A DNA stretch of 6,527 nt from Acidimicrobiaceae bacterium (GTDB lineage Bacteria; Actinomycetota; Acidimicrobiia; Acidimicrobiales; Ilumatobacteraceae). Below the pieces are notes generated by a model, which did not search any database, had not been told where the DNA came from, and worked only from the letters and a program-made list of their open reading frames with translations. Where the stretch lies: the NCBI GenBank assembly GCA_003154135.1, contig PMCN01000275.1:66054-72580 (forward strand), given 5' to 3'. Made by a program: the position numbers and the translations under genes. This document shows positions 5,743-6,527 of the stretch, one piece after another; the first letter of the stretch is position 1, and each line of letters opens with the position of its first letter.

Positions 5743-6480
5743 ATGTCTGGACTCGCAATCGTCACCGGCGGCGCTCGCGGCATCGGCGCGGCGATCGTCG
5801 ACGCACTGATCGCCGACGGCGTGGCCGACCACGTCGCCGCATTCGACCTCGACGTGGAGGGCACCGAACCGCGCTCGAACGTCTCCTTGCACCGATGCGA
5901 CGTCACCGACGTCGAACAGGTCCGCGCCGTGGTCGAGTCACTCGGCGAGCAGGCATGTGTGCTCGTCAACAACGCCGGCGGTGGCAAGGCTCATCCGGAA
6001 CGCACCGACGGCATGCCGTTCGACCCCTTCGGCCCGGTCGACATGTGGCGCGAATCGGTCGATCTCAACCTCTCGAGTGCGCATCTCGTCACCAGCGTGG
6101 TCGGACCGGGCATGGGGAGCGGCAGTGCCATCTGCAACACCGCCTCCATCGCGGGGCTCATGCCGAACGCGCTGTTTGCCTATGCGGCGGCGAAGGCGGG
6201 CCTCATCCACTGGACCAAGTGCATGGCCCTGGCCCTTGCTCCTGCTGGCGTGCGGGTCAACGCCGTCGCACCGGGCTTCATCTACACGAGGCTGTGGGAG
6301 CAGATGCTGCCCCGGGCGATGTTCGAGCAGATGGTGGGCGCCGCGGTGCCGATGGCCAGCGAGCAGACGCCCGCGCAGATCGCCGACACGGTGAGCTTCC
6401 TGTGCTCGTCGCGCGCTGCGCAGGTGACGGGTCAGGTGGTCGCGGTCGACGGCGGCAGCGTCCTCGGTCGGCCGCGCTGA
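5743..6480 (+). CDS. Short-chain dehydrogenase/reductase (SDR)
   Basis: A 245-residue classical SDR, a cytosolic Rossmann-fold oxidoreductase that interconverts alcohols and ketones. The cofactor loop TGGARGIG (8-15) follows the start directly, which supports ATG 5743 over the open frame reaching back to 5647 through the repeats. Asp35 at the end of strand 2 (AAFDLDV) suggests NAD(H) rather than NADP(H). NNAGG is at 76-80. The catalytic tetrad is Asn109 (DLNLSS), Ser135 (NTASIAG), Tyr147 and Lys151 (YAAAK). RVNAVAPGFIYTRLW and the ending QVTGQVVAVDGGSVL are standard C-terminal signatures. An insert after NNAGG (KAHPERTDGMPFDPFGPVD) is longer than in many members. The substrate is unknown. The gene is flanked on both sides by copies of one palindromic repeat. 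Confidence 0.94.
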   Translation: MSGLAIVTGGARGIGAAIVDALIADGVADHVAAFDLDVEGTEPRSNVSLHRCDVTDVEQVRAVVESLGEQACVLVNNAGGGKAHPERTDGMPFDPFGPVDMWRESVDLNLSSAHLVTSVVGPGMGSGSAICNTASIAGLMPNALFAYAAAKAGLIHWTKCMALALAPAGVRVNAVAPGFIYTRLWEQMLPRAMFEQMVGAAVPMASEQTPAQIADTVSFLCSSRAAQVTGQVVAVDGGSVLGRPR

Positions 6481-6484
6481 CCGG

Positions 6485-6527
6485 ACCCGAGTGGGCACTC
6501 GCACCCCGGGGTGCGAGTGAGCACTCG
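6485..6527. repeat. Second copy of the palindromic repeat, cut by the window end
   Basis: This stretch begins 4 bases after the SDR stop and aligns without gaps to 5679-5721, differing at 4 of 43 positions. Here the inner palindrome is perfect: CACTCGCACCCC (6496-6507) is followed directly by its exact reverse complement (6508-6519). ACCCGAGTG (6485-6493) is the left outer arm, and the right arm begins with CACTCG (6522-6527) and runs off the window. It could act as a terminator for the SDR gene or belong to the promoter of the next gene, as the first copy does. Confidence 0.8.

Noticed and set aside
4569..5987. 472-codon open frame on the minus strand
   Set aside because: It is antisense to the dioxygenase and the start of the SDR gene and runs through the repeat array. 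The real genes on the other strand carry complete catalytic motifs.

Overview
The window is very GC-rich, coding-dense chromosomal DNA. Codons mostly end in G or C, GTG starts are used, and several genes have a TANNNT-type -10 box only 6-7 nt before the start codon, the arrangement of leaderless mRNAs. A perfect CGAAC-N4-GTTCG LexA box is also present. Together these point to a high-GC actinobacterium. Acidimicrobiia is a guess from overall style and is not demonstrated. No RNA gene, insertion sequence, phage gene or CRISPR array is visible.

Layout, left to right. Bases 1-393 hold the 3' end of an aldo/keto reductase (YajO-like). A small class I SAM-dependent methyltransferase follows at 404-1024. 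Next is a membrane protein with an MprF/LysX-type aminoacyl-phospholipid synthase domain (DUF2156) at 1085-2587, preceded by a promoter and a possible 10-codon leader ORF whose stop overlaps its GTG start. DNA polymerase IV (dinB, 2620-3861) has its own promoter, with a textbook SOS box between the -35 and -10 hexamers. A HpcH/HpaI-type class II aldolase lies convergently on the minus strand (3878-4636). It is divergent, across 97 bp, from a phytanoyl-CoA-dioxygenase-family Fe(II)/2-oxoglutarate oxygenase (4734-5597). The last gene is a short-chain dehydrogenase/reductase (5743-6480).

The most unusual non-coding feature is around the last gene. The 145-bp gap before it holds four exact copies, plus one degraded copy, of a 19-bp tandem unit with constant core CCACCCGAGTG. 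The array runs directly into a 48-bp near-palindrome that reaches the putative SDR promoter. A second, 43-base copy of the palindrome (39/43 identical) begins 4 bases after the SDR stop and is cut by the window end. The SDR gene is therefore bracketed by the same hairpin-forming element.

The genes do not form one obvious pathway. The aldo/keto reductase, aldolase, dioxygenase and SDR are all generic small-molecule enzymes, and most genes appear to have their own promoter. The best-supported regulatory statement is that dinB is under LexA/SOS control. I see no convincing new multi-gene system; the repeat family around the SDR gene is the most promising lead.
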